This document shows positions 1 to 9,018 of a DNA stretch of 64,000 bases, piece by piece. The DNA is from Frigoriglobus tundricola (lineage in GTDB: Bacteria; Planctomycetota; Planctomycetia; Gemmatales; Gemmataceae). Each line of letters opens with the position of its first letter. Within the stretch, counting starts at the first letter, position 1. The position numbers and the translations under genes were made by a program. The notes under the pieces were generated by a model. It saw only the letters and a list, made by a program, of their open reading frames with translations. It had not been told where the DNA came from and did no database searches. Location: contig NZ_CP053452.2 in NCBI RefSeq assembly GCF_013128195.2, forward strand, positions 7,440,001 to 7,504,000. Direction: 5' to 3'.

Positions 1-1236
1 TGGTTGGAGTCGGTCCCCGTGTGGGGCGACGACAAGCCCAGGAACACCTCCTCCGAGCCGCCGGTGCGGTTCGCAGTGCTGTTCTCCGGCAACGGCTACC
101 ACAGCAAGGAGTGGTGGGCCAAGGGCGAAGGCAAGGCGATGGAGTTGGGCAAGGTCCTCGACCCGCTCAAGCCGCACCGCGAGAAGCTGCTGTTCCTCCG
201 CGGCCTGTACAACCAGGAGGCCCTCATCGGCGGCATCCACAGTTGCCAGACCGGGAACCTGCTTACGGGCGCGCACCTCGCTCCAGCCGGTGAGATCAAG
301 TCCGGGATCAGTTGCGATCAACTCCTCGCCGAGAAGACGAAGGGGCAAACGAAGGTGCCGAGCCTGGTACTCGGGACAGAGCCGTCGATCGCAGCGATCC
401 ACAAGAACTACTCGATGATCTATAGTTCCCACATCTCGTGGAGCTCGCCCACCACGCCCACGCCGCTCGAACTGTACCCGGCGCTCGCGTTCGATCGCCT
501 GTTCCGTGACGAGGTCGGCAAGGCCGATAAGAGCGTCCTCGACGCCGTCCGCGAGGACGCCACCAGCTACAAGAACAAGGTGAGCACGGCCGATCAGCGC
601 CGGCTCGACGAGTACCTCTCCAGCGTGCGCGAGGTGGAGCAGCGCATCGAACAGGCCGGGAAGAACGGGCGGCTCCAGGGCTGGCGGCCCACGCTCGAAA
701 AGCCCGACATGAAGCGCCCGGCCGACGGTATCCCGCAGGACATCGATCAGCACATGCGGCTCATGTGCGACATCCTCGTCCTCGCGTTCCGCACGGACAC
801 CACCCGCGTCTGCACCCTCAAGCTGAACAACGACCACTCGTCGCTGCGGTTCCCGCACCTGAAAGTGGACTACATGATCCACCACCTGCTCTCGCACACC
901 GACGGCGCGGACTGGTTGAAGGTGAATCAATTCTTCACGCAGCAACTCGCCTACATCGCGGACAAACTCGACGCGGTGAACGAGGGCGGGCGCACGCTCC
1001 TCGACAACAGCATGATCCTGTTCTGTTCCAGTATGATGACCGGCAATCACAACAACGACCAGTTACCGGTGGTGATGGTCGGCCGCGGCGGCGGGCAGAT
1101 CAAGACCGGCCGCGTCCTCGACTACCTCGGCAAGCCGAACCGCAAGATGTGCAGCCTGTACCTCTCGCTGATGGAGAAGGCCGGGGTGCGACTGAAGGAG
1201 TTCGGCGACTCGAAGGAGCAACTCGCCGAGATTTGA
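1..1236 (+). CDS. DUF1552 family secreted protein (5' end missing)
   Basis: The reading frame is open from the first base, so the window cuts the gene. The visible part (about 411 residues) opens with WLESVPVWG, which in this family follows a twin-arginine-like signal peptide. The TTG at position 4 is therefore not a credible start. The composition and the segments LLFLRGLYN, HISWSSPTTPTP, DEYLSSVREVEQRI and LFCSSMMTGNHNNDQLPVVMVG fit the planctomycete DUF1552 family. These proteins are thought to be exported and usually sit next to a gene for a large multi-domain cytochrome-c protein (DUF1587/1592/1588/1585), which would lie to the left. The biochemical role is unknown. The C-terminus is intact. 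Confidence 0.85.
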   Translation, partial: WLESVPVWGDDKPRNTSSEPPVRFAVLFSGNGYHSKEWWAKGEGKAMELGKVLDPLKPHREKLLFLRGLYNQEALIGGIHSCQTGNLLTGAHLAPAGEIKSGISCDQLLAEKTKGQTKVPSLVLGTEPSIAAIHKNYSMIYSSHISWSSPTTPTPLELYPALAFDRLFRDEVGKADKSVLDAVREDATSYKNKVSTADQRRLDEYLSSVREVEQRIEQAGKNGRLQGWRPTLEKPDMKRPADGIPQDIDQHMRLMCDILVLAFRTDTTRVCTLKLNNDHSSLRFPHLKVDYMIHHLLSHTDGADWLKVNQFFTQQLAYIADKLDAVNEGGRTLLDNSMILFCSSMMTGNHNNDQLPVVMVGRGGGQIKTGRVLDYLGKPNRKMCSLYLSLMEKAGVRLKEFGDSKEQLAEI

Positions 1237-1250
1237 CGGCGTTCCGGGTG

Positions 1251-1385
1251 CGAGCGGCGCGGCGTAAGCCCGCCGGTGCTTCCCAACTCGATGTGCCTTC
1301 GTCGTTCGTAGTCAGCGCCCGTTTTTTGTGAGCCCGCCGGTGCATGGCACACCGAAGCACCGGCGGGCTCACGCCGCGCCGCTCG
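1251..1385. repeat. Intergenic inverted repeat with an extra inner arm
   Basis: The arms at 1251-1282 and 1354-1385 are 32-base reverse complements with one mismatch. A third arm at 1328-1343 repeats the core of the left arm and pairs perfectly with 1357-1372, giving a compact 16-bp hairpin. The core word is GAGCCCGCCGGTGC. The element fills the gap between the convergent DUF1552 and DinB genes. It could act as a bidirectional terminator, or it may be one of the dispersed hairpin elements seen elsewhere in this window. Confidence 0.8.
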
Positions 1386-1393
1386 CTGTGCCC

Positions 1394-1873
1394 TCACGCC
1401 GTTGGGAGCGGCTTCCCGAGGTTGGCGCGCTTGCCGATGATGAATTTCAGGTGGTCGTCGATGTGATCGATATAGCCCGCAACGTATTCGCCGACCGTGA
1501 CCGTCCCGCGGCGGTTGTGCTGTCCGGTGCTGGCGAAGGCCGCGTCCGGGAGCCGGCGCAGCACCCGCGCCCATTGCCGGCGGCCGACTTCGAGAAGCGT
1601 CAGGGCATCCTCGATGTCCTGGTCGTGAGTGTGGAGGCGCTCGACGTAGGCAGTTTCGTCCGCGTAGAGCAGCGGCGGGTTGTCCTCGGTCAGCATCCGC
1701 TTCATCCGATCGATGCTGATGTCGTCGCTGTCGGCGAGGTGGACGACGACTTCGAGGATCGACCACGCCCCCGGTCCCGGCCGCGCCCGCAACTCGTCTG
1801 GCGTCAGCCCGGCGACGGCAGCGCGGAGCTTCGCCGGTCCGGCGACATAAGCTTCAATCACTGAGCGGTCCAT
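1394..1873 (-). CDS. DinB family protein (putative metal-dependent hydrolase/transferase fold)
   Basis: The 159-residue product fits the DinB/YfiT four-helix-bundle superfamily. Members usually bind a divalent metal with three histidines. The visible features are ELRARPGPGAWSILEVVVHL near residues 28-47, with a histidine in the position of the first ligand, and GYIDHIDDHLKFI near residue 135, with two more histidines. In other bacteria these proteins are thiol-dependent transferases or damage-inducible proteins, and the substrate cannot be predicted here. The ATG at 1873 is preceded by a GAGAG-like ribosome site. The gene is monocistronic and convergent with the DUF1552 gene. Confidence 0.8.
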   Translation of the reverse strand: MDRSVIEAYVAGPAKLRAAVAGLTPDELRARPGPGAWSILEVVVHLADSDDISIDRMKRMLTEDNPPLLYADETAYVERLHTHDQDIEDALTLLEVGRRQWARVLRRLPDAAFASTGQHNRRGTVTVGEYVAGYIDHIDDHLKFIIGKRANLGKPLPTA

Positions 1874-2162
1874 TTTTGGCTCTCGTATCAGAGGGGGTTG
1901 GGGTACGTGGTGTTATTGGTTTGAGTGGACACCGGTGCTCGCGTTCGGGTTCGCAGGATCCGCGTCCGTTCTTCGCCCCCTCATCACGAGCCGAGTAACC
2001 CACCCGCGCTGGGTACCCCGCGGCACTGGTCTTGCTTCTGGGAGAGTGTGCGCCCCTGGCCGATCCGGGTCAAGCACGAGCGCGGATCGGGATGCCGGCG
2101 GCGAGTGGGGCGATAAGCTGGTCTACGGTCGCCAGCGGGCACGCAGCACACGAGGAGTACCC

Positions 2163-2918
2163 ATGTCCGATAAGCGTTTGGCCGGAAAGGTCGCCCTCAT
2201 CACCGGATCGTCGCGCGGGATCGGTGCCGCCATTGCGACGCGGTTCGCCGCCGAGGGCGCGAAGGTGGTTGTGAATTACGCGAACAGCGCGGGCGAAGCG
2301 GACAAGGTGGTGGCCGCGGTGAAGGCGGCCGGCGGTGAAGCCGTTGCGGTCAAAGCGAACATGGGGGCGCCCGCCGAAATTCCGGGCCTCTTCGCGGCCA
2401 CCGTCAAGGCGTTCGGCAAGCTCGACGTCCTGGTCAACAACGCCGCGATCATGCAGCGCACGTTCCTGCCGGACGTGACCGCCGAGTCCATCGATGCGCA
2501 CTTCAACGTGAACGTCCGCGGGTACCTCCTGGCCGTCAAGCACGCCGCGGAGCTGATGACCTCCGGCGGGTGCATCATCAACGTCGGCAGCGCGATCAGC
2601 CGCATGGCCTACCCCGGCGCCGTCGTGTACACCGCGACGAAGGGCGCGATCGACGTCATGACCCGCGTACTGGCCGCGGAGCTGGGACCGAAGGGCATCC
2701 GCGTGAACGTCCTGGCCCCCGGGTCGACGCGCACCGACATGAACAGCGAGAAGAGTGGCAAAACGAAAGAGGAGGAACACCAGGAAGAGCAGGCGACGGC
2801 GCTGCGGCGGATCGGCGAGCCGGAAGACATCGCGGACGCCGCGGTGCTGCTCGCCTGCGACGACGCCCGGTGGATCACCGGCACGTGGCTCGATGTGTCC
2901 GGCGGCATCCGGTTGTGA
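2163..2918 (+). CDS. SDR family oxidoreductase (FabG-like)
   Basis: The 251-residue product is a classical short-chain dehydrogenase/reductase. It has the nucleotide-binding glycine motif TGSSRGIG (14-21), the NNAA motif (92-95) and the catalytic Ser143-Tyr156-Lys160. It ends with the usual WITGTWLDVSGG cofactor/oligomer segment. Family members reduce or oxidise carbonyl/alcohol substrates with NAD(P)H. The substrate here is unknown, and the gene has no pathway neighbours. The ATG at 2163 was chosen because a strong GAGGAG ribosome site lies 7 bases upstream. The frame is open further left, but that part has no family character. A lysine/glutamate-rich insert (EKSGKTKEEEHQEEQ) occupies the substrate lid. 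Confidence 0.92.
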   Translation: MSDKRLAGKVALITGSSRGIGAAIATRFAAEGAKVVVNYANSAGEADKVVAAVKAAGGEAVAVKANMGAPAEIPGLFAATVKAFGKLDVLVNNAAIMQRTFLPDVTAESIDAHFNVNVRGYLLAVKHAAELMTSGGCIINVGSAISRMAYPGAVVYTATKGAIDVMTRVLAAELGPKGIRVNVLAPGSTRTDMNSEKSGKTKEEEHQEEQATALRRIGEPEDIADAAVLLACDDARWITGTWLDVSGGIRL

Positions 2919-3013
2919 TTGATACGCAGTCGTGTTGATTCGCGGTGGCGCCGATCCGTCGGTACCGGTACTTGTTCTGTAGCTGGGATTTGTAAGGTGG
3001 AAGCAACACTTCT

Positions 3014-3086
3014 TCTGTAACCGGCCTCTGTGGGGCCGGAGCGCCACGATTTCCGGAGCCCCGGCCCCACTGATGCCGGCTACAGA
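3014..3086. repeat. Dispersed hairpin repeat, family A copy 1
   Basis: The imperfect inverted repeat at 3014-3042 and 3052-3086 is built on the word TCTGTAnCCGGC...GGCCGG. It is the same family as the perfect copy at 17227-17297. It lies downstream of the SDR gene and before the convergent proline-rich gene. No transposase is associated. Confidence 0.8.
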
Positions 3087-3157
3087 AAACGATCAAAACG
3101 CATTGGTATGACGGCGCCCTTGTGGTGCCTGAGCCACTGGCCCGGCGCCGCACGCGA

Positions 3158-4861
3158 TCACCGGACCAGGACACAGAAATCGATCTGGTACGAAGCCAGC
3201 TCCGGCCGGCGGCTGATGTCGTTCACGAGCTTCTGGGCTTCGGCCCGGGTGTGAACCTCGAAGCACACGCTCAGCTTCTTCGTCCCCGTCCAGCGCACCT
3301 CCAGGCCCTCCGCGCGCCCCTGGCAGATTTGCTTGATGAGTGTCGTGATCGGGTCCGGTTGCTGATCGCCGATCTGCCCACGTGCCACCGGCGCACCTGG
3401 GGCGGTCCCGGCCGGAACCGTCGGCAGCGGCGTCGCGCCCGGCGCGGGTGCCCACGTCCCGGGTGCGGGTGTCGCCGGTTCGTTCGATTGCTGCCAGCGC
3501 AACTCCTCACGCGGCGGGTTGTTCGTCACCGCGGTCGGTAGCGGCACGTTCGCCGGTCTCGTCTCCACGAGCGGCGGATGGGTTGCGACTAAGGTCGGCA
3601 GCGGCACGTTCGCCGGCCTCGTTTCCACCACAGGACTCGGCTCTACAACGGAAACAGGAACGCGCGCGGGTTCGACAGCAGGCGCGGCCGCGATCGAGGG
3701 AATCGGCAGCGGCGGCAGGACGGCCGGCGGGCTCACCGCGGCCTGATCCGGCTTCGGGGACGGGGGCACGGGTTCCGCCTCTTTCGTCACTCTCAGCAAC
3801 CCGGGCAGGGGCGGAAGGGTCGTCGGCTCCGGCTCCTTGACCGCTACCACCGAAGACGGTGGCGGGGGCAGTGTGGGAGTCAACACGGGGACCGACGCGA
3901 CCGGTTTTGTGACCGGCGGCGGGGTCAGTGTCGGGACACCGACCGGCACCGGTGGCGGATTGATCACTGGCGAATGGGCGGCACCGGCGTTGGCGTCCGG
4001 TCCGGGCATGAACTTCGGCCCCGTCCCGGGGATGAAGCGCGGCGGTTCCGGGCGCTCGGCAGTTTGGGGCGCCGGCTGTTGTTGTGGCGCCGGTTGTTGT
4101 ATCGGCGCAGGGACCAGTTGCGGGGCCGGCGGCGTTCGGGCGGCCAGCCCGTAACTCGGCGGTTCCGTCCCGGCGACCGTACGCACCGCGTTGCCGACCG
4201 TCACCGGGAACGCGCCGGGCGTTGCGCCAGTAATGGCGTACCAGTTGGCCGACGCCTTGGGGTACTGACCGGCGGGAGCGAGCGGGTTGGCGCCGGGGGT
4301 AACAGTCCCCCATCCGTACCACCTGTACGCCGGCGGACCGGCATAGACCGGGGCACCGTTGGCACCGGTGGCCCGGAACGGCGTGACGGCCGTCGGCTGT
4401 TCCGGCGACGCGGCGTTCGTAACGGGCTGTTTCGCCCCGGCCGACTTGGTATCGCTGGTGAACGTCCCCTTGACGCGGTCCAGGAACTTGGGCTGGGGGC
4501 GCGGTTGGAGCAACGGGTCGCTCGGCGTCACGGACGAGACCGTGGGCGCCGAATTCGAGGCCATGCTGGTCGCCGGCACGATGGACTGGTCGGTTCCTGT
4601 TGACCAGGTCGGCACGTTGGCACCGGTAGTGGGCGACACGCGCCAACCGGGGGTCGCGGGCTTCGCGATCGGGGTACTCGATATCGAGGTGGAGGGCGGG
4701 AAGTCGTCCCCCGATCCGCGCGCGACCGGGGGCAAGTCGCCCGGGGCGAGCGGTTGAGGCGGGAGCAACGTTGCGGCCCGCTGCCGCGGGGCGGGTGGTT
4801 GCGCGACGGCGGCCGCGACCGCCAACCCCAGCACCGCAATCGTGCCAACTGTGACCCGCAT
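3158..4861 (-). CDS. Secreted proline-rich protein of unknown function
   Basis: The product has 567 residues. The ATG at 4861 gives a clean signal peptide (MRVTVGTIAVLGLAVAAAVA); the frame extends further upstream but without signal-like sequence. Residues ~20-490 are low-complexity, rich in Pro, Thr, Ala and Val. They include a duplicated 20-residue block containing VETRPANVPLPT, encoded at about 3534-3628. The last ~65 residues (ITTLIKQICQGRAEG to the C-terminus FCVLVR) look like a small folded alpha/beta domain that I cannot assign. The layout suggests a periplasmic or surface protein with a disordered spacer. It lies downstream of another secreted protein and a Wza-like lipoprotein on the same strand. 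Confidence 0.75.
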   Translation of the reverse strand: MRVTVGTIAVLGLAVAAAVAQPPAPRQRAATLLPPQPLAPGDLPPVARGSGDDFPPSTSISSTPIAKPATPGWRVSPTTGANVPTWSTGTDQSIVPATSMASNSAPTVSSVTPSDPLLQPRPQPKFLDRVKGTFTSDTKSAGAKQPVTNAASPEQPTAVTPFRATGANGAPVYAGPPAYRWYGWGTVTPGANPLAPAGQYPKASANWYAITGATPGAFPVTVGNAVRTVAGTEPPSYGLAARTPPAPQLVPAPIQQPAPQQQPAPQTAERPEPPRFIPGTGPKFMPGPDANAGAAHSPVINPPPVPVGVPTLTPPPVTKPVASVPVLTPTLPPPPSSVVAVKEPEPTTLPPLPGLLRVTKEAEPVPPSPKPDQAAVSPPAVLPPLPIPSIAAAPAVEPARVPVSVVEPSPVVETRPANVPLPTLVATHPPLVETRPANVPLPTAVTNNPPREELRWQQSNEPATPAPGTWAPAPGATPLPTVPAGTAPGAPVARGQIGDQQPDPITTLIKQICQGRAEGLEVRWTGTKKLSVCFEVHTRAEAQKLVNDISRRPELASYQIDFCVLVR

Positions 4862-4935
4862 GATCTCGTCCCTGAGAGTGCCGAGTAAGCTCTGGTCGGG
4901 CCGACCGACGCTCCGTGTCGGTCGGCCTGAGTGTC

Positions 4936-5421
4936 TCACCGTAACTTCGGTGCGGATCCCGACGCGCCGATGCCGGCAATGCCGGAGCGCGACCCGCCGC
5001 GGTTGCCGAACGGCGACGGGAAATAGCCTAGTGTGTTGTTGTACACTACCGGGTGCCCGGCCGGTGGCAGCACGTTGCCGACGCCGACTTCCACCGGCTG
5101 GAGCGGGTCCGGGGCGTTGGCCAGTTGCGGAAAGAACGGTTGCCGGGTCGCGCCGCTCGTTGTGAAGGGGGCACCGAGCCCGAACCCCGTCCCGCCGGCG
5201 GTGCCCGGCCGGACGCCGTAGTAGTAGTTCACACCCGCGTTGCCGCCACGGAGCAGGTTGAGGTACGGGCTGAGCGGCTGGTTTTGCGGGTTGTAAATGT
5301 TCGGCTGCGCGCCGGGCGTTTGGTAGAAAGGTGACGGCTGGTAATACGGCTGCTGGTACTGGGCGCTCGCGCTTCCGGCGGCCGCGAGGGCCGCGGCGAG
5401 CGCAGTGAGAAGGCGTGTCAT
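4936..5421 (-). CDS. Small secreted Gln/Tyr/Pro/Gly-rich protein
   Basis: The 161-residue product has an N-terminal signal peptide (MTRLLTALAAALAAAGSASA, cleavage near residue 20). The mature part is rich in Gln, Tyr, Pro, Asn and Gly (YQQPYYQPSPFYQTPG), with no recognisable domain. Composition alone suggests a disordered exported or matrix protein. It starts 93 bases after the stop of the Wza-like gene and ends 74 bases before the start of the proline-rich secreted gene. All three share a strand, so co-transcription is plausible. Confidence 0.7.
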   Translation of the reverse strand: MTRLLTALAAALAAAGSASAQYQQPYYQPSPFYQTPGAQPNIYNPQNQPLSPYLNLLRGGNAGVNYYYGVRPGTAGGTGFGLGAPFTTSGATRQPFFPQLANAPDPLQPVEVGVGNVLPPAGHPVVYNNTLGYFPSPFGNRGGSRSGIAGIGASGSAPKLR

Positions 5422-5514
5422 GATTCGTGCCCCTGGTTGAAGCGGCCCGTCCGCGTCAAACGTTCGTCCCGGTGTCGGGGGGCGGACCCGGTGCCCGCCC
5501 CCTCAAGGATACCA

Positions 5515-6489
5515 CTAGTTCCCGGTCCCGTTGGTGTTGGTCCCGCGGATCTGGTTGACCGTACTCGACCCGAGCAGGGTGATGCCGAACAGGCGCTCGA
5601 TCGGCGAGATGATCCGGGCCAGGTTGCGGTCGATGGTCACGAGCTTCTGTGCCTTTACGTAGATGCGGTCCCCGGGGAACACCTGATAATTTGTCCGGGT
5701 GATGCCGTGCTGGGTGATGCCGATCCAGTCCACCGGCAGGATCTGCCACGGCTGATTGTCGTGCGGGGTGCGCCGCGCCACCCAGATGTTCCGTCGGCTC
5801 GCCACGTCGGGCAGGCCGTTAATGTTCGCCAGCGCGTCGAGAACGGTCTCGCCGCCGGTGATGGGGAACGGGAACACCTGTTCGCCGAACCCGCCGCCGT
5901 CGAAGATGACGTAATACTTCTTACTGTTGTACGCCAGCACGTCCACGATCACCCTTAGACTGTTCGCGCTGGTCCCGTACTCCTTGAGGGTCTCGGACCT
6001 CGCAAGTTGGGCCCGGATCGCTTCGGACGCCTGGTCAAGGGTCAGCCCGGCCACCGGGACGGAGCCCCAGAACCCGAGCCCGACGGTGCCGTCCAGGCGC
6101 ACGTGGAACTGTCCCGAGATCGGCTGCACGGGTAGACGCTGGTACGCCTGATTGTCGGCCGCGGCTTTATCCCCTTCAACAGCCGGCTTCGGGGGGCCGG
6201 GGTCCTTGCCGTTCTTACCTTCTTCTTTGCCCTTATCCTTGCTCGGGTCGGACACCTTGCTCATCTGGATGACTTCGATCAGCAGGACGTCCGGGGCCTC
6301 GATCACGTAGGGCGGGAACGCGATCTTCTCCAGTTCCCGCGGCACCGCCCCGGAGGGCGGAACGGCGATGGGCGCCCCGTCCGCGATCTGGGCGTGGTCG
6401 AACCCGTGCGACCCGTGCATGCAGCCCACCGTTGCCAGCGCAAGACTCGTGGACAGGGCCACCCAACTCACGCGCCGCGCGCCCGCCAT
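5515..6489 (-). CDS. Polysaccharide export lipoprotein, Wza-like (Poly_export/SLBB)
   Basis: The 324-residue product begins with a lipoprotein-type signal ending in LATVGC, so the N-terminal Cys would be acylated and anchored in the outer membrane. The Poly_export signature follows (YVIEAPDVLLIEV, near residue 65), and an SLBB-like segment comes later (GGETVLDALANINGLPDVA, IWVAR, PGDRIYVK). A Lys/Asp/Glu-rich linker (KVSDPSKDKGKEEGKNGKD) is inserted in the first domain. Wza relatives form the outer-membrane conduit for capsule or exopolysaccharide. No Wzc kinase, flippase or polymerase lies nearby, so the polymer is unknown. The ATG at 6489 was preferred over an upstream start because it gives the signal peptide directly. 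Confidence 0.85.
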   Translation of the reverse strand: MAGARRVSWVALSTSLALATVGCMHGSHGFDHAQIADGAPIAVPPSGAVPRELEKIAFPPYVIEAPDVLLIEVIQMSKVSDPSKDKGKEEGKNGKDPGPPKPAVEGDKAAADNQAYQRLPVQPISGQFHVRLDGTVGLGFWGSVPVAGLTLDQASEAIRAQLARSETLKEYGTSANSLRVIVDVLAYNSKKYYVIFDGGGFGEQVFPFPITGGETVLDALANINGLPDVASRRNIWVARRTPHDNQPWQILPVDWIGITQHGITRTNYQVFPGDRIYVKAQKLVTIDRNLARIISPIERLFGITLLGSSTVNQIRGTNTNGTGN

Positions 6490-6616
6490 GTCCGCTCCCC
6501 CGCTCGAATCGAGACCGGCAAGCACCGGCATCGCTGGTGTTATCGGCGCCGGCGGAACGGTTCCTGAACCAAACCCGCGGAATCCGCGCGGTTTGATTCA
6601 AGTGCGGGAAGTGGGG

Positions 6617-7630
6617 TCAGATGAGCAGCCGGGCGAGGTTGAAGTAGGCCAGCAGGGCGACCACGTCGGCACAGGTGAGGGCGATCGGACCGGCCGCGAG
6701 CTGTGGGTCGCGCTTGAGGAGCCGCAGCACGTGCGGCACGGCCAGGCCGGCAACGGCCGCGCCGGTCACGCCGATCGTGATCCCGCCGAGGACGATGACG
6801 AACAGCTTCGCCATTCCGTGCCAGACCCCCGCCAGCGCCCCGATCATGCAGCCGGTGACGAGGCCCAAGAGGGCGCCGGTGAGGGCCTCGGGGCGCAGCC
6901 GGCGGAAGAGTTCGGACCAGGACGGCCCGGCGTCCCGGAACGCTTCGAGCGCGAGCGTGACGGACTGGATCGCGACGCTCTCCGAGAGCGCGAGGACTAC
7001 CGGGATGAAGAGCGCGAGGACCGCGTGCTGCCAGTTCAGTTCGGCCGAGTACAGTTCCATGAGGACGGCCGCGAGCGACCCGCCGACGACGTTACACAAG
7101 AGCCACGGGAAGCGCCCGCGGAACGCGGCCAACGGGCGGGCCTGCTGGGCGCGCGTGAGCCGCACGCCGATGAGCTGGAACACGTCGTCGCGCGGGCCGG
7201 GGGGAACCGGCGTGGCGTCGCCGTCGCCGGTTTCGGCCAGTTCCTCCGCGTACGCCTCGATGTCGATGACGCCGACCAGTCGGCGGACCTCGTCCACCAC
7301 CGGGAACGCGAGCAGCCGGTGCATCGTGAAGAACTCGCACGCGTCGAGCAGCGTGGCCGCCGCCGGGATGGCGATGACCGACGCGATCATGATGTCGCGG
7401 ACGCGCGTGTCGAGCGCCGCCAGCAGGAGCCGCCGCGTGGGCACGACGCCGAGGAGCCGCATGGACTCATCGACCACGTAGAAATAAATGATCCGGCCCG
7501 GGGGCGGGTTGTTCCGCATGTGCGCGAGTGCCTCGCCCGCGGTCCAGTCCGGGTACAGCGTGGCGTAATCGCTGCGCGTGTAAGAGGTCACCGGCTCGTT
7601 GAGTTGCGCTTCGGTCAGGTGTAACGGCAT
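6617..7630 (-). CDS. MgtE family magnesium transporter, short form
   Basis: The 337-residue product has two CBS domains (residues ~15-135: GRIIYFYVVDESMRLLGVVP and the second copy RLLAFPVVDEVRRLVGVID). These are followed by an MgtE-type membrane domain with about five helices, including VVLALSESVAIQSVTLALE and GALLGLVTGCMIGALAGV. Canonical MgtE is ~450 residues and has an N-terminal superhelical domain that senses Mg2+; here it is absent, while the CBS pair remains. It should carry Mg2+ across the inner membrane under CBS control. The ATG at 7630 lies 2 bases from the stop of the upstream HlyD-like gene, so the two are probably co-transcribed. Confidence 0.85.
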   Translation of the reverse strand: MPLHLTEAQLNEPVTSYTRSDYATLYPDWTAGEALAHMRNNPPPGRIIYFYVVDESMRLLGVVPTRRLLLAALDTRVRDIMIASVIAIPAAATLLDACEFFTMHRLLAFPVVDEVRRLVGVIDIEAYAEELAETGDGDATPVPPGPRDDVFQLIGVRLTRAQQARPLAAFRGRFPWLLCNVVGGSLAAVLMELYSAELNWQHAVLALFIPVVLALSESVAIQSVTLALEAFRDAGPSWSELFRRLRPEALTGALLGLVTGCMIGALAGVWHGMAKLFVIVLGGITIGVTGAAVAGLAVPHVLRLLKRDPQLAAGPIALTCADVVALLAYFNLARLLI

Positions 7631-7632
7631 CC

Positions 7633-9018
7633 TCACTCCACTTTGACTTCGGCCCCGTCTACCAGTGCGCCCAGGTTCCCGGTCACGACCGCCTCGGTCC
7701 CGGTGAAGGGCTCCCAGCCGCCGGCCGTCGCGGTCGCCTTGCGGCGCCCGAGTACCTGTACGGTTCCCGGGTCGGTCCGGCCGAGCTGGACGCGGTATTT
7801 CACCGCTTTTCCGCCGTCCACCACGAAGACGTAATGGGTCTCGTCGGCCGGGAGCACGCACCCCGCCGGGAGCACGGTGGCGTCGGTGGCTTCGGCGTCG
7901 ATGCGCACGGTCGCGTACAAGCCCGGTTTCAGCGCACCGTCCTTGTTCACGACGTCGATTTCCACGCGCAGCGTTCGGGTCCCCGGATCGACGATGCCGG
8001 TCGTGCGGGTGACGGTGGCGGGGTACTCCCGGCCGCCCAGCGAGGGTACGCGGACCGTAGCGGGGGTCCCGACGCCGGCTTTCGGTGCGTTCACCTCCGG
8101 GATGTCGGCGAACACGCGCACCACGTCCGCGCGGACCACCGTGAACAGGACCGTCCCGTGCATCCCGGCCGCCGGTTGCAGGAAGTGGCCCGGGTGAACG
8201 TGCCGGGCCGTAACGATGCCGGGGAAGGGGGCGCGCACCTGGGTGTAGCCCTCCAGGGCCTTGACCCGGTCCCGTTCCGCTTCGGCCACCCGCACCCGTG
8301 CCGCCGCGGCGTCCACGTCGGCCTGGGCCTTCGAGCGCCGGGCCTTTCGCTCCTCGACACCGGCACCCGCGGTGGCGACTTTGGCGACGGCTTCCGCCCG
8401 TGCGGCCTTGGCGGCGTCCCAGTTCTTGGTCACCACGTTTCGCGTTTGAACGTCGGCCGTGCCCCCGGTGATCTGCGTGTTCACCTGATCGAGTTCGGCC
8501 TTCCAGCGGGTCACGTCGGCGTCCGCCCGTGCGATCCCGGCCTCCGCCTCCTTCACCATCTCTTCGGCGGCTTTAATGAGCTTGTCCGCGACGGCCCGGT
8601 CCTCCTCGGCCTGGCGCTGCTCGGCCCTCGCCCGCTCGATCATGGCCGCCTTCTCAGCCACTTCTGCGGTTAATTCGGGGATGGAGACGGTGGCGAGCAG
8701 TTGGTCCGCTTCGACCACGCTGCCGATATCAATGACCGGGGCCTGACCGCCCGGGAGCTGGATTCCGGCCTTCACGGCCGCGATGTCGGGGGCGATCGAC
8801 TTCAAGTAGCCCGGCAGTTTCGCGACGACCGGCGTCGATTCGAGGGGCTGAACGCTGGCCGGCTGTTCGATGGCCCACCGGACCGGCTTTTGCGCGGGCC
8901 GCGTCACCTTCACGACGGTCGGTCCGCCCGCCGGGTTCGCGCCGGTCGCGGGCGCGGCTCCGCGGTGACAACCGGCGGGGGCGACGAGCGCCAGAACCAG
9001 TAGGGGCGCGGTGCGCAT
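7633..9018 (-). CDS. RND efflux periplasmic adaptor lipoprotein (HlyD/MFP family)
   Basis: The 461-residue product has a lipoprotein signal (LVLALVAPAGC), a lipoyl/barrel-sandwich region, and a long coiled-coil hairpin at ~110-235 rich in Glu, Ala, Lys and Arg. It also has the second lipoyl half (YTQVRAPFPGIVTARHVHPG) and beta-barrel segments (TVRVPSLGGREYPATVTRTTG, GTRTLRVEIDVVNKDGALKPGLYATVRI). Such adaptors bridge an inner-membrane pump and an outer-membrane channel, but neither partner gene is nearby. The ATG at 9018 has a GAGGA ribosome site 7 bases upstream, and a TAAAAT -10-like word lies at 9047-9052. The frame extends upstream through the promoter region without family similarity. 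Confidence 0.9.
   Translation of the reverse strand: MRTAPLLVLALVAPAGCHRGAAPATGANPAGGPTVVKVTRPAQKPVRWAIEQPASVQPLESTPVVAKLPGYLKSIAPDIAAVKAGIQLPGGQAPVIDIGSVVEADQLLATVSIPELTAEVAEKAAMIERARAEQRQAEEDRAVADKLIKAAEEMVKEAEAGIARADADVTRWKAELDQVNTQITGGTADVQTRNVVTKNWDAAKAARAEAVAKVATAGAGVEERKARRSKAQADVDAAAARVRVAEAERDRVKALEGYTQVRAPFPGIVTARHVHPGHFLQPAAGMHGTVLFTVVRADVVRVFADIPEVNAPKAGVGTPATVRVPSLGGREYPATVTRTTGIVDPGTRTLRVEIDVVNKDGALKPGLYATVRIDAEATDATVLPAGCVLPADETHYVFVVDGGKAVKYRVQLGRTDPGTVQVLGRRKATATAGGWEPFTGTEAVVTGNLGALVDGAEVKVE

Noticed and set aside
1925-2162. N-terminal extension or separate gene upstream of the SDR gene
   Set aside because: Open frames exist but lack family similarity. The ribosome site at 2150-2155 and the SDR start at 2163 explain the region.
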